Assembly: GCF_021556485.1 (NCBI RefSeq)
Contig: NZ_JAKGBW010000011.1
Location: 61,290 to 125,289, forward strand
Reading direction: 5' to 3'
DNA from: Oceanobacillus alkalisoli
GTDB taxonomy: Bacteria; Bacillota; Bacilli; Bacillales; Amphibacillaceae
Length of the DNA: 64,000 nt
Shown piece by piece: positions 17,985-26,549 of the stretch (position 1 is the stretch's first letter; each line of letters begins with the position of its first letter). The translations under genes were made by a program, and so were the position numbers. The notes beneath the pieces were generated by a model. It was given only the letters and a program-made list of their open reading frames with translations. It ran no database searches and was not told the origin of the DNA.

Positions 17985-18836
17985 ATGAAGCAGCTATTTC
18001 GTTTAGCCGTTATCACCTTTTCCTTGATTCTACTTGTTGCATGTGGCGGCCAGCACGCCATCCAAGTGGAAAAGATATCGGTTATTCCGACATCGGCAAA
18101 CTCAACGGAAACAAAAGAATTAATCAAAGTTAGTTCGAACGTCGAGATAGATGATGAAGATGCAGCGGAAAGTGAAGCATCAGAGGAAAATAACAAGGAA
18201 GAAGAGAAAGAAACTGCAGTTGCCGATGCATCGGAGGATACAGACGACGAAACAACTAAACCTGAGACGGACGCGAACCAATCAACAAATGAATCGACAA
18301 ATTCAGATCAGTCAACGTCTAATACCAATCAGCAAAAGAATAATACCAACGATTCAGAAGGAAACTCCAATAATCAGACTGCAAATACGGATACATCTAA
18401 ATCGAAAGACAGCAAAAACACAAATACACCTAGTCAGCATAAGAATGAACAACCTAGTTCCAAACCGAAGCAGAAAGAAACAGCAAAGCCTGCTCCCGCG
18501 CCAAAAACAACAGCATTCGTATCAGTTGAAAGTCCGAGTGATCTAAACGGGCCAAATCTGGCACCGACCGAGGTTGAAATAACAGAAGGAGAAACAGCGC
18601 TTGCCGCTACATTACGAGCATTGAACAGCAAAGGGATCAGTATCGATTATACCGGTTCTGGGGCTACCGGCTACGTAAAGAGCATCGGCGGTCTCGGTGA
18701 ATTTGATGCAGGTCCGCTTAGTGGTTGGAATGTTTTCGTTGAAGGAGTCATGATCCCGCGTAGTGCTGATGCCTATGAGATTTTTAACGGGTATAAAGTG
18801 CACTGGAGATACACAAAGAATTATTTGGAAGACTAA
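17985..18836 (+). CDS. DUF4430 lipoprotein, candidate cobalamin carrier
   Basis: The protein starts with a lipoprotein signal ending in the lipobox LLVAC (Cys about residue 20). A long Asn/Thr/Ser/Glu/Lys-rich linker (about 45-175) follows, then a single DUF4430 domain (about 187-283) with GETALAATLRALNSKGIS, GGLGEFDAGPLSGWNVFVEG and a C-terminal VHWRYT. The ATG at 17985 sits at proper distance from AAAGGATG; an ATG 9 bp upstream overlaps that site. It lies 67 bp after the wall protein and 14 bp before ecfT. Membrane anchoring plus the long linker suits handing a ligand from the wall protein to the ECF importer; that hand-off is inference. Confidence 0.87.
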   Translation: MKQLFRLAVITFSLILLVACGGQHAIQVEKISVIPTSANSTETKELIKVSSNVEIDDEDAAESEASEENNKEEEKETAVADASEDTDDETTKPETDANQSTNESTNSDQSTSNTNQQKNNTNDSEGNSNNQTANTDTSKSKDSKNTNTPSQHKNEQPSSKPKQKETAKPAPAPKTTAFVSVESPSDLNGPNLAPTEVEITEGETALAATLRALNSKGISIDYTGSGATGYVKSIGGLGEFDAGPLSGWNVFVEGVMIPRSADAYEIFNGYKVHWRYTKNYLED

Positions 18837-18850
18837 GGAATTGATGATAT

Positions 18851-19738
18851 ATGCTTAGAGGATTCCGCTCCTTTCACCCATTAGTCTTATTGCTCTACTA
18901 CATCGCAGTTATTGCCGGTTTGATGCTGAATCAGCATCCGATTTTTTTGACCGCAGCTTTCCTTTCCATTATTTTTGTAAATCTTATTCTCGATAAAGGG
19001 ATTGAGCTGAATAAATGGAAATATATGATTATCTTTTTAGATCTGTTTGTATTTGTGTTCACACCTGTTTTTAACCAGCAAGGAAATATTGTTCTCTTTG
19101 AACTCTTTTCGCGGGCCTTTTACTTGGAAGCGGTCATTCAAGGTGCCATGATCGCTCTTACTTTGTCAGGGATCTTAGCTTTATTCACAACCTTTAATAT
19201 TGTCATGACGCCCGATAAGTTTCTCTATCTATTTTCCAAATTCTTTCCGAAATGGGCGTTGATACTCATGCTTGCTCTCCGCTTTATGCCGCTATTTCGT
19301 AAACGATTGGCGGATATTCAAGACGTGCAGGAAATGAAGGGCGTTTCCATGAAAGATGGGAAACTGCGAGATAAGGCCCAAAATGGCATGCTATTTCTCC
19401 AAATTCTCTTAACCTACTCACTGGAAGAGGCTATGCAAACCGCCGACTCTATGTCTGCGCGCGGTTATGGGTTACAGAAAAGAAGTCAATATAAAGCTTA
19501 CCGCTGGAAGTCCCGGGATTGGTCAATGCTCATTCTTCTTTTTTTCCTCAGCCTGTCGACATTGATCGGCTGGCAGAGCAATAAAACGATACTCACGCTG
19601 ACACCAGAATTAGAATCGATCCTATTACAAGGATACAGCTGGTTCTATCTTCTTGGTTGGTTTTTACTGATCAGTTTACCGATTTGGACGGAAGGCAAGG
19701 AGGTCATCAAATGGAACTTCTATCAACGAGAAATTTAA
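18851..19738 (+). CDS. ecfT: ECF transporter transmembrane component T
   Basis: The 295-residue membrane protein has about six hydrophobic segments and the coupling motifs of EcfT/CbiQ proteins: RFMPLFRKRLADIQDVQEMKG and the Ala-Arg-Gly signature in ADSMSARGYG. These motifs contact the ATPase pair. The gene sits between the lipoprotein and the fused ATPase and overlaps the latter by 28 bp, so the genes form a tight operon. EcfT modules with their own S component in one operon are group I type systems, dedicated to one substrate, here probably cobalamin. Confidence 0.92.
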   Translation: MLRGFRSFHPLVLLLYYIAVIAGLMLNQHPIFLTAAFLSIIFVNLILDKGIELNKWKYMIIFLDLFVFVFTPVFNQQGNIVLFELFSRAFYLEAVIQGAMIALTLSGILALFTTFNIVMTPDKFLYLFSKFFPKWALILMLALRFMPLFRKRLADIQDVQEMKGVSMKDGKLRDKAQNGMLFLQILLTYSLEEAMQTADSMSARGYGLQKRSQYKAYRWKSRDWSMLILLFFLSLSTLIGWQSNKTILTLTPELESILLQGYSWFYLLGWFLLISLPIWTEGKEVIKWNFYQREI

Positions 19739-21363
19739 ACTTTACATACCCTAATTCCTCCGAGCAAGCTTTAACAGATATTAATTTCACCGTTCATGAA
19801 GGTGATTTTGTTGTAATATGCGGGCCTTCCGGGAGCGGAAAATCAACACTCATCCGCCTTATGAAACAGGAGCTGAATCTTCATGGCACACGGAGCGGAG
19901 AGATTTATTATCAAGAGACTCCGCTCGAGGAACATAATCCAATCACACTTGCAAAAGATATCGGGATGGTCTTTCAGGACCCGGAGAATCAGATTGTCAT
20001 GAGCAACGTAATGGACGAATTGCTGTTTGGCATGGAGAATCTAGGTTTTTCAACCAATGAAATGCGCAAGAAAACAGCAGAAATCGTCCATTACTTTGGC
20101 TTTAATCATTTACTGCAGCAAGACACGAGCGAGCTGTCCGGCGGAGAAAAACAACAAATCAACCTTGCTTCCGTTCTTTTGCTTGATCCGAAAATATTAA
20201 TCCTGGATGAACCGACTGCACAACTCGACCCGATTGCAGCGAAAGACTTTATGTACTTATTAAAGCAGTTAAATGATGAATTGGGCATTACAATTATTAT
20301 TGTCGAACATCGATTAAATGAATTATTTTCCCTTGCTAATCAAATTGTCATGCTGGAGCAAGGCCGAATTAAATTTTCCCAAAACCCGCGGAAAGCTCTT
20401 TCGTTATTAGCGGAAAATATGACCACCTATTTACCTGAAGCTTCTCAGTTGTATCTAACATTTACAAGCAGTCCGGAAATCTCAGACATCCCCTCTAATG
20501 TAAAGGAAGCAAAACATTGGTTGAACGGATTGGATATTACATCGAATCAAACGCAGCAGGAAGAACAGGTAAAGCCGGAGAAGCCTTTACTCGAGCTAAA
20601 AGAAATCGACTTCAGCTATTCTAAGCATACGAAGCCGGTATTAAATAATTTATCTCTAACCGTTCAAGACAGTGAATGGTTAGCCATCTTAGGCGGAAAC
20701 GGTACCGGAAAGTCGACCCTGCTTAAAATTATCGCCGGCCTTCTTACGGCCCAACATGGAAAAATCCGGTATAAAGGTAAGAAAGTAAAACAAATGAACC
20801 GGAAATTCATTGGTTATTTACCACAGAATCCAAAACTTTATTTTTTACATGAGACATTGAAAGATGAATATGATGCTCTAGCAGAGAAACATGGAAAATC
20901 GGAAACAGAAGTCCAAACCCTAGTAAAGGAATTTCAGTTGGAGGCTTTAATCGACAGGCATCCATATGACCTAAGTGGTGGTGAATTGCAGCGGGCTGCA
21001 CTTGTCGGCATTTTGATTGGAAATCCACAAATTTTATTATTGGACGAGCCAACGAAAGGAATGGACCCGGCTTTCAAAGAGGAGTTTGCTTCGATAATTC
21101 AAACGGTCAAGCATACAGGTGTCACGATTATTATGGTCACCCATGATGTTGAATTCGCGGCGAAACATGTAACGAGGTGCAGTATGCTGTTTCAAGGTGA
21201 GGTAATCGTAACAGAGGATACGAACGCCTTTTTTAAAGATAATGATTATTACACGACTATGATCAATCGGATTACAAAGGATAGCCATGTTCCAGCGGTT
21301 GTTACAGTGGAGGAGGCAAAGATGAGTTGGCAAATGAAAAAGGTATTACCGTCATCGGTGTAG
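19711..21363 (+). CDS. Fused ECF transporter ATPase (EcfA-EcfA')
   Basis: Two ABC ATPase domains are fused in 550 residues. The first (about 1-240) has Walker A GPSGSGKST, signature LSGGEKQQINLAS and Walker B ILILDEPTAQLDP; the second (about 285-520) has GGNGTGKST, LSGGELQRAALVG and ILLLDEPTKGMDP. The ATG at 19711 is preceded by AAGGAGGTCATCAA; a longer in-frame start upstream lies inside ecfT without a site. The fusion replaces the usual EcfA1/EcfA2 pair. It overlaps both neighbours, showing translational coupling. Confidence 0.93.
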   Translation: MELLSTRNLNFTYPNSSEQALTDINFTVHEGDFVVICGPSGSGKSTLIRLMKQELNLHGTRSGEIYYQETPLEEHNPITLAKDIGMVFQDPENQIVMSNVMDELLFGMENLGFSTNEMRKKTAEIVHYFGFNHLLQQDTSELSGGEKQQINLASVLLLDPKILILDEPTAQLDPIAAKDFMYLLKQLNDELGITIIIVEHRLNELFSLANQIVMLEQGRIKFSQNPRKALSLLAENMTTYLPEASQLYLTFTSSPEISDIPSNVKEAKHWLNGLDITSNQTQQEEQVKPEKPLLELKEIDFSYSKHTKPVLNNLSLTVQDSEWLAILGGNGTGKSTLLKIIAGLLTAQHGKIRYKGKKVKQMNRKFIGYLPQNPKLYFLHETLKDEYDALAEKHGKSETEVQTLVKEFQLEALIDRHPYDLSGGELQRAALVGILIGNPQILLLDEPTKGMDPAFKEEFASIIQTVKHTGVTIIMVTHDVEFAAKHVTRCSMLFQGEVIVTEDTNAFFKDNDYYTTMINRITKDSHVPAVVTVEEAKMSWQMKKVLPSSV

Positions 21364-22025
21364 CAATTTTCTTTTTACTATTAATCTTTTTCCCGAAATT
21401 TATTATTCAGCATTATTTACTAATTAGTATTCTCTTTATCATCGCAATCCTGCTTCCATCCATCATTCGATTCTCAAGGAAAAACATGACGAGCAGAGAA
21501 ATGGTCATGCTCGCAGTCTTAGCGGCGATTGCGGGTGTATCGCGGATTCCTTTCGCCCCGCTGCCGAGTGTCCAGCCGACGACCTTTGTCATCATAGCCT
21601 CTGCGATTGCGCTTGGACCTCAAAGCGGCTTAGTCATCGGAGCTTCAGCAGCACTTATTTCCAACATGGTACTCGGCCAAGGTCCCTGGACCCCGTGGCA
21701 GATGGTCTGTTGGGGAATGGCCGGATTTATTGCCGGCTTACTGGCGAAAACATTCTTTATGAAACGCATGACTTGGCGCTTAATCTACGGCTTCATCATT
21801 GGATTCATATTTGGCTGGGTCATGAATATGTGGATTCTCTTCAGTGGATTTGGGGATCTGACACTAGAGACATTTATTTTATTGAACACACAGAGCTTCT
21901 ATTTCGATCTAGCCCACGCTTTATCTAACGTTTTTTTCCTTTTCTTGTTCAGTACGATTTGGATCAAGATTTTGAACCGGTTTAAGGAGAAGTATGGGAT
22001 GTTTCAGGAAAATAGGAAAGAATGA
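21327..22025 (+). CDS. ECF transporter S component, candidate cobalamin-specific
   Basis: The 232-residue protein has six to seven membrane segments. The segment SREMVMLAVLAAIAGVSR followed by LPSVQPTTFVIIASAIALG and a GAASALISNMVLGQGPWT-like loop fits S components that bind the vitamin. A TTG start follows GGAGGCAAAGATGAG and overlaps the ATPase gene by 37 bp. Position under a B12 riboswitch and behind DUF4430 proteins makes cobalamin the most likely substrate; a corrinoid precursor is also possible. A bidirectional hairpin terminator follows. Confidence 0.87.
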   Translation: MANEKGITVIGVAIFFLLLIFFPKFIIQHYLLISILFIIAILLPSIIRFSRKNMTSREMVMLAVLAAIAGVSRIPFAPLPSVQPTTFVIIASAIALGPQSGLVIGASAALISNMVLGQGPWTPWQMVCWGMAGFIAGLLAKTFFMKRMTWRLIYGFIIGFIFGWVMNMWILFSGFGDLTLETFILLNTQSFYFDLAHALSNVFFLFLFSTIWIKILNRFKEKYGMFQENRKE

Positions 22026-22033
22026 AGTAAAAA

Positions 22034-22075
22034 GTGAGAGGTTGTTACCAGAGCTGCCAACAGTGACAACCTCAC
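22034..22075. terminator. Bidirectional hairpin terminator
   Basis: GTGAGAGGTTGTTAC pairs with GTGACAACCTCAC (one bulge, one mismatch). On the minus strand it is followed by a T-run, so it ends the gene at 22084-22497; on the plus strand it follows the S-component gene. Confidence 0.7.
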
Positions 22076-22083
22076 TCTGTATT

Positions 22084-22497
22084 CTACTCTATTAAGATCT
22101 CAATCTCATCTAGATTATCCTCATACAAATCATCCAGCAGCTGATTTCCTTGCTCCGTATATGCTTCCGGGTTATCCTCAAGTTCTCCAATCATTTCACT
22201 GATATATGCGATAACATAATGACTCATTTCCTGCGTCCGCTTTACGTATTCTTCAAAATATTCCTCTGGCTCCATGTTGAATTTCTTTGTCTGTGCTTCC
22301 GCAAAATCACGCGTTCCATTGGCAATTTCCGTATTACTATCTTCCGCCGGATATACATCCTGCACATGTACAGTAGACTCTTCTGTTATATCAAGCTGCA
22401 TGGCTTTTGCTTCTTGCATCGCCAGCTTTCCTTTAATTGTTCCTTCCAAATTCTCATGGATTTGCTCATCAGGGTATAAAAAGCGCAACTCACCCAC
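22084..22497 (-). CDS. SurA-N-like extracytoplasmic protein, N-terminus probably frameshifted
   Basis: The 137-residue frame (GTG start, no convincing site) contains GELRFLYPDEQIHENLEGTI and KGKLAMQEAKAMQLDITEE, then a long acidic helical region. This is the arrangement of SurA-N/peptidyl-prolyl isomerase-like lipoproteins of Bacillaceae. The coding pattern continues upstream in the same frame (DYDDEDVAAIIRREELTV) but meets stops, while a hydrophobic stretch (FFLVIFSGLYGL) occurs in the next frame at about 22590. I infer a lost or frameshifted signal peptide; the protein as called would stay in the cytoplasm. Confidence 0.5.
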   Translation of the reverse strand: MGELRFLYPDEQIHENLEGTIKGKLAMQEAKAMQLDITEESTVHVQDVYPAEDSNTEIANGTRDFAEAQTKKFNMEPEEYFEEYVKRTQEMSHYVIAYISEMIGELEDNPEAYTEQGNQLLDDLYEDNLDEIEILIE

Positions 22498-22840
22498 CGT
22501 TAGCTCCTCTCTCCTTATAATTGCCGCAACATCTTCATCATCATAATCGATGAACTTCTTGGTTCTTTCCGTAATTTATTTTCAGTAAGACCATATAAAC
22601 CGCTGAATATGACCAGAAAAAAGAACCTTTGCAAAAATGCAAAAGTCCTTTTACTTTTATTATGATCACAATATATACAAAAGGCTAACATTACAAAGTC
22701 GTATTGTTTGTGTTAGATAAATCCATAGGGAATATAAGCAGAATCGGATTTCATTTTCTTCTCTCTGAGATTTGTGATTGCAATAAACAATTGGACTGAC
22801 ATCTGTATTTGTTACGCTTTTTACATAACTTTCAATAACT

Positions 22841-23126
22841 TTACTGTGTACTGTCATTGCTATCAATAAAATAATGACTCTTCCGATAAGCCAATGCTTC
22901 CATTGTTACGATCAAATTCTCCCCATGAAAAACTTCAACCCGATAAAAGCCGGTACGGAAATTCCTTTTCACCTCTGTCGCACGGGCTATTAACTTGTCC
23001 CCTGGCTTTGCAGACTCCATAAATTGGATGGAAGTATTTACACCTAGCGAAGTTTTCCCATATGCATTACAAGCCGCAGAAAAGGCGTGATCCGCTAAAG
23101 CATAAATAATCGCTCCAGCTAGTTCC
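22841..23126 (-). pseudogene. PaaI-type hotdog thioesterase, 5' truncated
   Basis: The frame reads AGAIIYALADHAFSAACNAYG, then TSLGVNTSIQFMESAKPGDKL and FRTGFYRVEVF, the core of PaaI/hotdog phenylacetyl-CoA-type thioesterases, and ends after RKSHYFIDSNDSTQ. The first 40 or so residues, including the start, are missing. The break at about 23120-23126 abuts a second truncated gene on the other strand, which marks a deletion scar. Confidence 0.75.
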
Positions 23127-23868
23127 TATCGTTGGAGACGAAAACGGGATGCTACCGGACGAGCTTGATAAACAGTGCAGCCAAATAAATATTCACGGCA
23201 TTTTCCTTATGCCTTCTTGCTGTAATCCTACAACTGTCATGATTCCAGAGTTCAGGAAAAAGGAATTAGCGGACATCATCCGAAAACATCGTTTAATCTT
23301 AATTGAGGATGATATGCATGCCTATTTGACAGCTGGTATTTTAGCTAGTTATGAAGGTCCGATGTATCGATTGATTCCTGAACAGACCGTTTATATTTGC
23401 GGTACTTCCAAATCGATTTGCTCGGGGTTGAGGGTGGCTTATATGGTATTTGGAGAGGCATTACGTGAAAGAATTTTACGCGCGATTTTTAATATTAATG
23501 TCAAAACATCTTCATTAGAAGCTGAAATTATTACAGAGCTTATTTTATCCGGAAAAGCCCGGGAGATCGTCAAGCAAAAGGAGCAACTCGCGCAGACGAC
23601 GAACGCAATTTATTCGAAGATTTTTCCTGCAAACGGGAATACCGGACATCCACTTAGCTTCTATCGTTGGCTGCCGATTTCATCAGACGTCCACGAAGAG
23701 AAGTTAGAGAAGGAATTGGAAATGCGTGGAATTAGGGCCTTTCATTCTAATCGTTTTGTAAGTGGACAGACTACGCCGGAAAATTATTTACGTATTGCCC
23801 TTTCATCAACAAATACGGTTGAAGAATTAGACACAGGTTTGAATATATTAAAACAATTTGTTGATTAA
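23119..23868 (+). pseudogene. MocR/PdxR-like aminotransferase domain, 5' truncated
   Basis: The frame opens as VPIVGDENGMLPDELDKQ and continues through MPSCCNPTTVMIPEFRK, LIEDDMHAYL and the lysine-containing segment CGTSKSICSGLRVAYM, which is the PLP site of class I aminotransferases in MocR regulators. It ends normally. The wHTH domain and the first part of the aminotransferase domain (about 220 residues) are missing. The first ATG in frame is at 23149, with no ribosome binding site. The truncation coincides with that of the PaaI gene. Confidence 0.8.
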
Positions 23869-23874
23869 TCTTTT

Positions 23875-24347
23875 TTAAGAAAAACCCTGCACTCGAAGCT
23901 GGTTAACCTTCGCCTTATTGTACCCATTACACTTGTCTAACGTAGCTGCATCTAACGCTGGAATTGCAACTATCATCAAGGTTAGAGCGGTCGGGCTTTT
24001 GCCGAAAATTTTAGCGATAGCTGACTTCACTCCTCAAACCACCGTTCCAGGCAGCATCTTTAACAATCTGATTCACTTCATAATTCGTTAAGTAATATTT
24101 TTTGACCTACGGGACTGTACCAAGCAGCAGAAACCATCGAGTCATTAGTTTCGGAAAACTCATCACTACTATGAGCCGTGTTTAGAAATGATAGCACCTC
24201 TTCTTTAGTAACCTCGCCGTCCCCTTCTACGTTGTTGATTTCATTTTTGTACAGTTTGTAAAATTGTTGAGCTTCGGGACTTAGTTTTTCTATGTCACTC
24301 GCTTTATGTTCTGATAAATTATCCATATCCGAACTTCGCTTGTCCAA
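23875..24347 (-). pseudogene. Frameshifted small protein of unknown family, hydrophobic C-terminus
   Basis: The first frame (24347-24078) gives 89 residues with IEKLSPEAQQFYKLYKNEI and ends at a TGA. Coding character continues in the next frame as TNYEVNQIVKDAAWNGGL, then in another as KSAIAKIFGKSPTALTLMIV, AIPALDAATLDKCNGYNKAK and VNQLRVQGFS before a stop at 23875. Put together this is a protein of about 155 residues, soluble at the front and hydrophobic at the end with a single Cys. I do not recognise the family. Two frameshifts make it a pseudogene. Confidence 0.5.
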
Positions 24348-24536
24348 GCAACTGACGCTGCTGAATCTCCTCCCTTATATTTGTCTTTCCTTTTGATTTA
24401 ATAATCTTAAGCTATTTCCTAGGTTCTCTGATTTTCTCCTTTTCATATATATAGTTGAATACTATTTCCTGATTTTTCTTTATATAGTATTATAAGCACT
24501 TCAATAGCATATATAACTCAGATAAAAATAATAGGT

Positions 24537-24607
24537 TGATTTTACCCCTAAAAAGGACCACTTTTTCTTCAAAGAGGAAAACATGGTCCTTTTTAGGGGT
24601 AAAATCA
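24537..24607. repeat. 24-bp perfect inverted repeat (long hairpin)
   Basis: The arm from TGATTTTACCCCTAAAAAGG onward (24537-24560) is matched exactly by 24584-24607, with a 23-nt loop that is itself partly self-complementary. It lies between the minus-strand pseudogene and the plus-strand secreted-protein gene. No terminal T-run marks it as a normal terminator, and no flanking duplication was found. Confidence 0.85.
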
Positions 24608-24780
24608 GCGTAAAATGGCTTAAAAAAACTTAATTTCCCAATTGATTCCAGTCAAGTTTCTTGCTACCCTTGAGATAGAACAAACTATAAAAGTAGGCTT
24701 AGGTTTCAAAATAATTTTATTAATCTATTAATGTTAAGGTCATTTCCTTTAGTCTTCTAATTTCTGTTTTTGCTCCATCA

Positions 24781-25221
24781 TTGGTAGGTGCACAAGACTC
24801 AATTTCTTACGATCAAGAAGTTAATGAATTAGCAGATGCTTTGGAGTACATGTTTGATGAAGTCGCAAACATAGATCAAACAGGAAATCTTATCAGTATT
24901 GATATTGATAAAATTGAATCTATGTTTGCAGATGATCCAGAAATGCAAAAAGTATTTGCAGAAGCAAGACTTGAGTGTGAAAATGATGATATGCAATTAC
25001 AAGGTCCAGCTTTAGACAATTGCCTCATGAAAAAAATAAAAAATGGTTGGAAAGAAGCAATTGGAATTGCTGCAATCACCTCTGCAATTGATTATTTAAC
25101 TCAAGGTAAACATATAGCTGCAGCAAAAAAATTAATTTCAGCAGGTGTTCGAGGTAATGCGATTGCTGTAGCTGGAACACTATTATACTGGCTTGGTGCA
25201 TGTTATATTGAAATAAGTTAA
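24781..25221 (+). CDS. Secreted protein of unknown function, hydrophobic C-terminal domain
   Basis: The called frame starts at a TTG without a ribosome binding site. In-frame codons upstream give SFSLLISVFAPSLVGAQ, a plausible signal peptide ending in VGA, but lack a start; ATG at 24731 starts the adjoining frame, so an N-terminal frameshift is likely. The mature part is acidic and helical (to about 85) and carries three Cys; the C-terminus is Gly/Ala-rich and hydrophobic (SAGVRGNAIAVAGTLLYWLG). A small membrane protein gene follows 78 bp later. The arrangement recalls a secreted toxin or bacteriocin precursor with an immunity protein, but I cannot name a family. Confidence 0.5.
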   Translation: MVGAQDSISYDQEVNELADALEYMFDEVANIDQTGNLISIDIDKIESMFADDPEMQKVFAEARLECENDDMQLQGPALDNCLMKKIKNGWKEAIGIAAITSAIDYLTQGKHIAAAKKLISAGVRGNAIAVAGTLLYWLGACYIEIS

Positions 25222-25299
25222 TCTAAAAAGAATAACTTGTATAAACTTAACAAATAATATATGATCAGTAAAAAACAGGCAGAATGTGATGGTGATAAC

Positions 25300-25494
25300 A
25301 TGACTCGCAAATTAACTTTTAAACAGAAAAATTACATATCTGCAATATTATTAATCCTCATTTTCTCATGGATAACTTTTATTAATTACACGGAAACAAG
25401 TAATTTAACAATAGAAATGAATCTTTTAAAAGCATTATTTTATGTAGTTTTTATAAGATTTGCATATTGGCTTATAGAAAAATTGAAAAAATAA
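25300..25494 (+). CDS. Small two-segment membrane protein
   Basis: The ATG at 25300 follows GGTGAT at correct spacing; an upstream ATG at 25261 has no site. The 64-residue product is basic at its N-terminus (TRKLTFKQKNY), has two membrane helices (about 12-28 and 40-56) and ends in KLKK. It follows the secreted-protein gene in the same direction. An immunity or membrane-assembly role is possible but is inferred from size, topology and position only. Confidence 0.55.
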   Translation: MTRKLTFKQKNYISAILLILIFSWITFINYTETSNLTIEMNLLKALFYVVFIRFAYWLIEKLKK

Positions 25495-25504
25495 GTAAAG
25501 AATC

Positions 25505-26392
25505 TTGACTTGTAGAGTAGATGGAGGGTTTTTACCCTCCGACCTCTCGTCAAACCGTACGTGCGGTTTTCCCGCATACGTATCCATTCATCAAGCCTCC
25601 GGAATTTGCTATGGACATTCCCTATTCTATTTTGAAATAGTTGGAAAATCCGCGGATAACTTCATTGAGTTTCTGAATCATTTCTTCAAGGCTTTTCCCT
25701 TGTTGTCTCCCGGGATAAGTGCCTTATTCTATCCTTGTATTTCCTGATCCTATCCTCTGGGAGAACCATATACTTCCTCCAGAAATCAAATCCTAGGAAT
25801 CGAAATCCCTCATCAAAATGAACGATTTTTGTCTTTTCAGGGTGCATCGTTAGCTTAAGGTCTTGTTCTAGAATCTTTTCAGCTACTTTATATCATCTGT
25901 ATAACGAACGACCGGAAACCCTTGTTTTATCATTCCCCAATCAAATGTGTTCAGATAGATATTCGCAAGTAGCGGCGAAATCACACCGCCTTGCGGTGAT
26001 CCTTGATAGGTGTCATGCAACTGATCATCTTCCATGACTCCTGCCTTTAACCACATTTCGATGAGGTCAAGTATTCGCCCTTCAGCGATTTTCAGCTTGA
26101 CTTTTTCCATCAATAAATCATGTGGAATATTATCAAAATAGGATTGTATATCTAGGTCTACCACATACACATACCCGCTTTCTCTAGCTCGTTTTACTAC
26201 ATCTAATGCTTGGTGTTGGGAATGTCCCTTCCTGAATCCATAGCTATGCTGATAGAAATTCCTGTCAAACAATGGCTCAATCACTTGTCTGACTGCTTGT
26301 TGGACAACTCTATCACGTACAGTTGGTATTCCTAAAGGCCTTTTTGACCCATCACTTTTCCGGATAATGGCGTAGTACTGGTTGTGCCTCAT
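25505..26392 (-). pseudogene. ltrA: Degraded group II intron with reverse transcriptase/maturase remnant
   Basis: Residues from SKRPLGIPTVRDRVVQQAV through FYQHSYGFRKGHSQHQALD, VVDLDIQSYFDNIPHDLL and YQGSPQGGVISPLLANIYL are diagnostic of group II intron RT. The catalytic motif reads YTDD where YADD is usual, then the frame ends (25883). Downstream, in other frames, LKLTMHPEKTKIVHFDEGF, RFLGFDFWRKY and FRRLDEWIRMRE are maturase-region pieces. The 3' part holds a stem GTATGCGG/CCGCACGTAC (25550s-25580s) of intron-RNA type. The N-terminal 80 residues and the endonuclease end are absent, so it is inactive. Confidence 0.8.
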
Positions 26393-26549
26393 ATCGATTC
26401 TCTTTAAGCAATCGAAATATATTTATCCTTTTTTTACATTATCAGAAGTATTTAAATGGTTATAGAGAATCTTCTTTTCTGCAGGTCTCATAAATTTCAT
26501 AATACCTAATGGCTCCACTTCTAGTGAAGAAAATATTTTCCATCCGTAT
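26393..26549. other. Junction between intron relic and YibE/F genes
   Basis: A short minus-strand frame continues past the YibE/F stop and includes SSLEVEPLGIMKFMRPAEKK before ending at about 26423. It could be the tail of a displaced gene at the intron insertion site. No start or ribosome binding site supports it as a gene. Confidence 0.25.
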
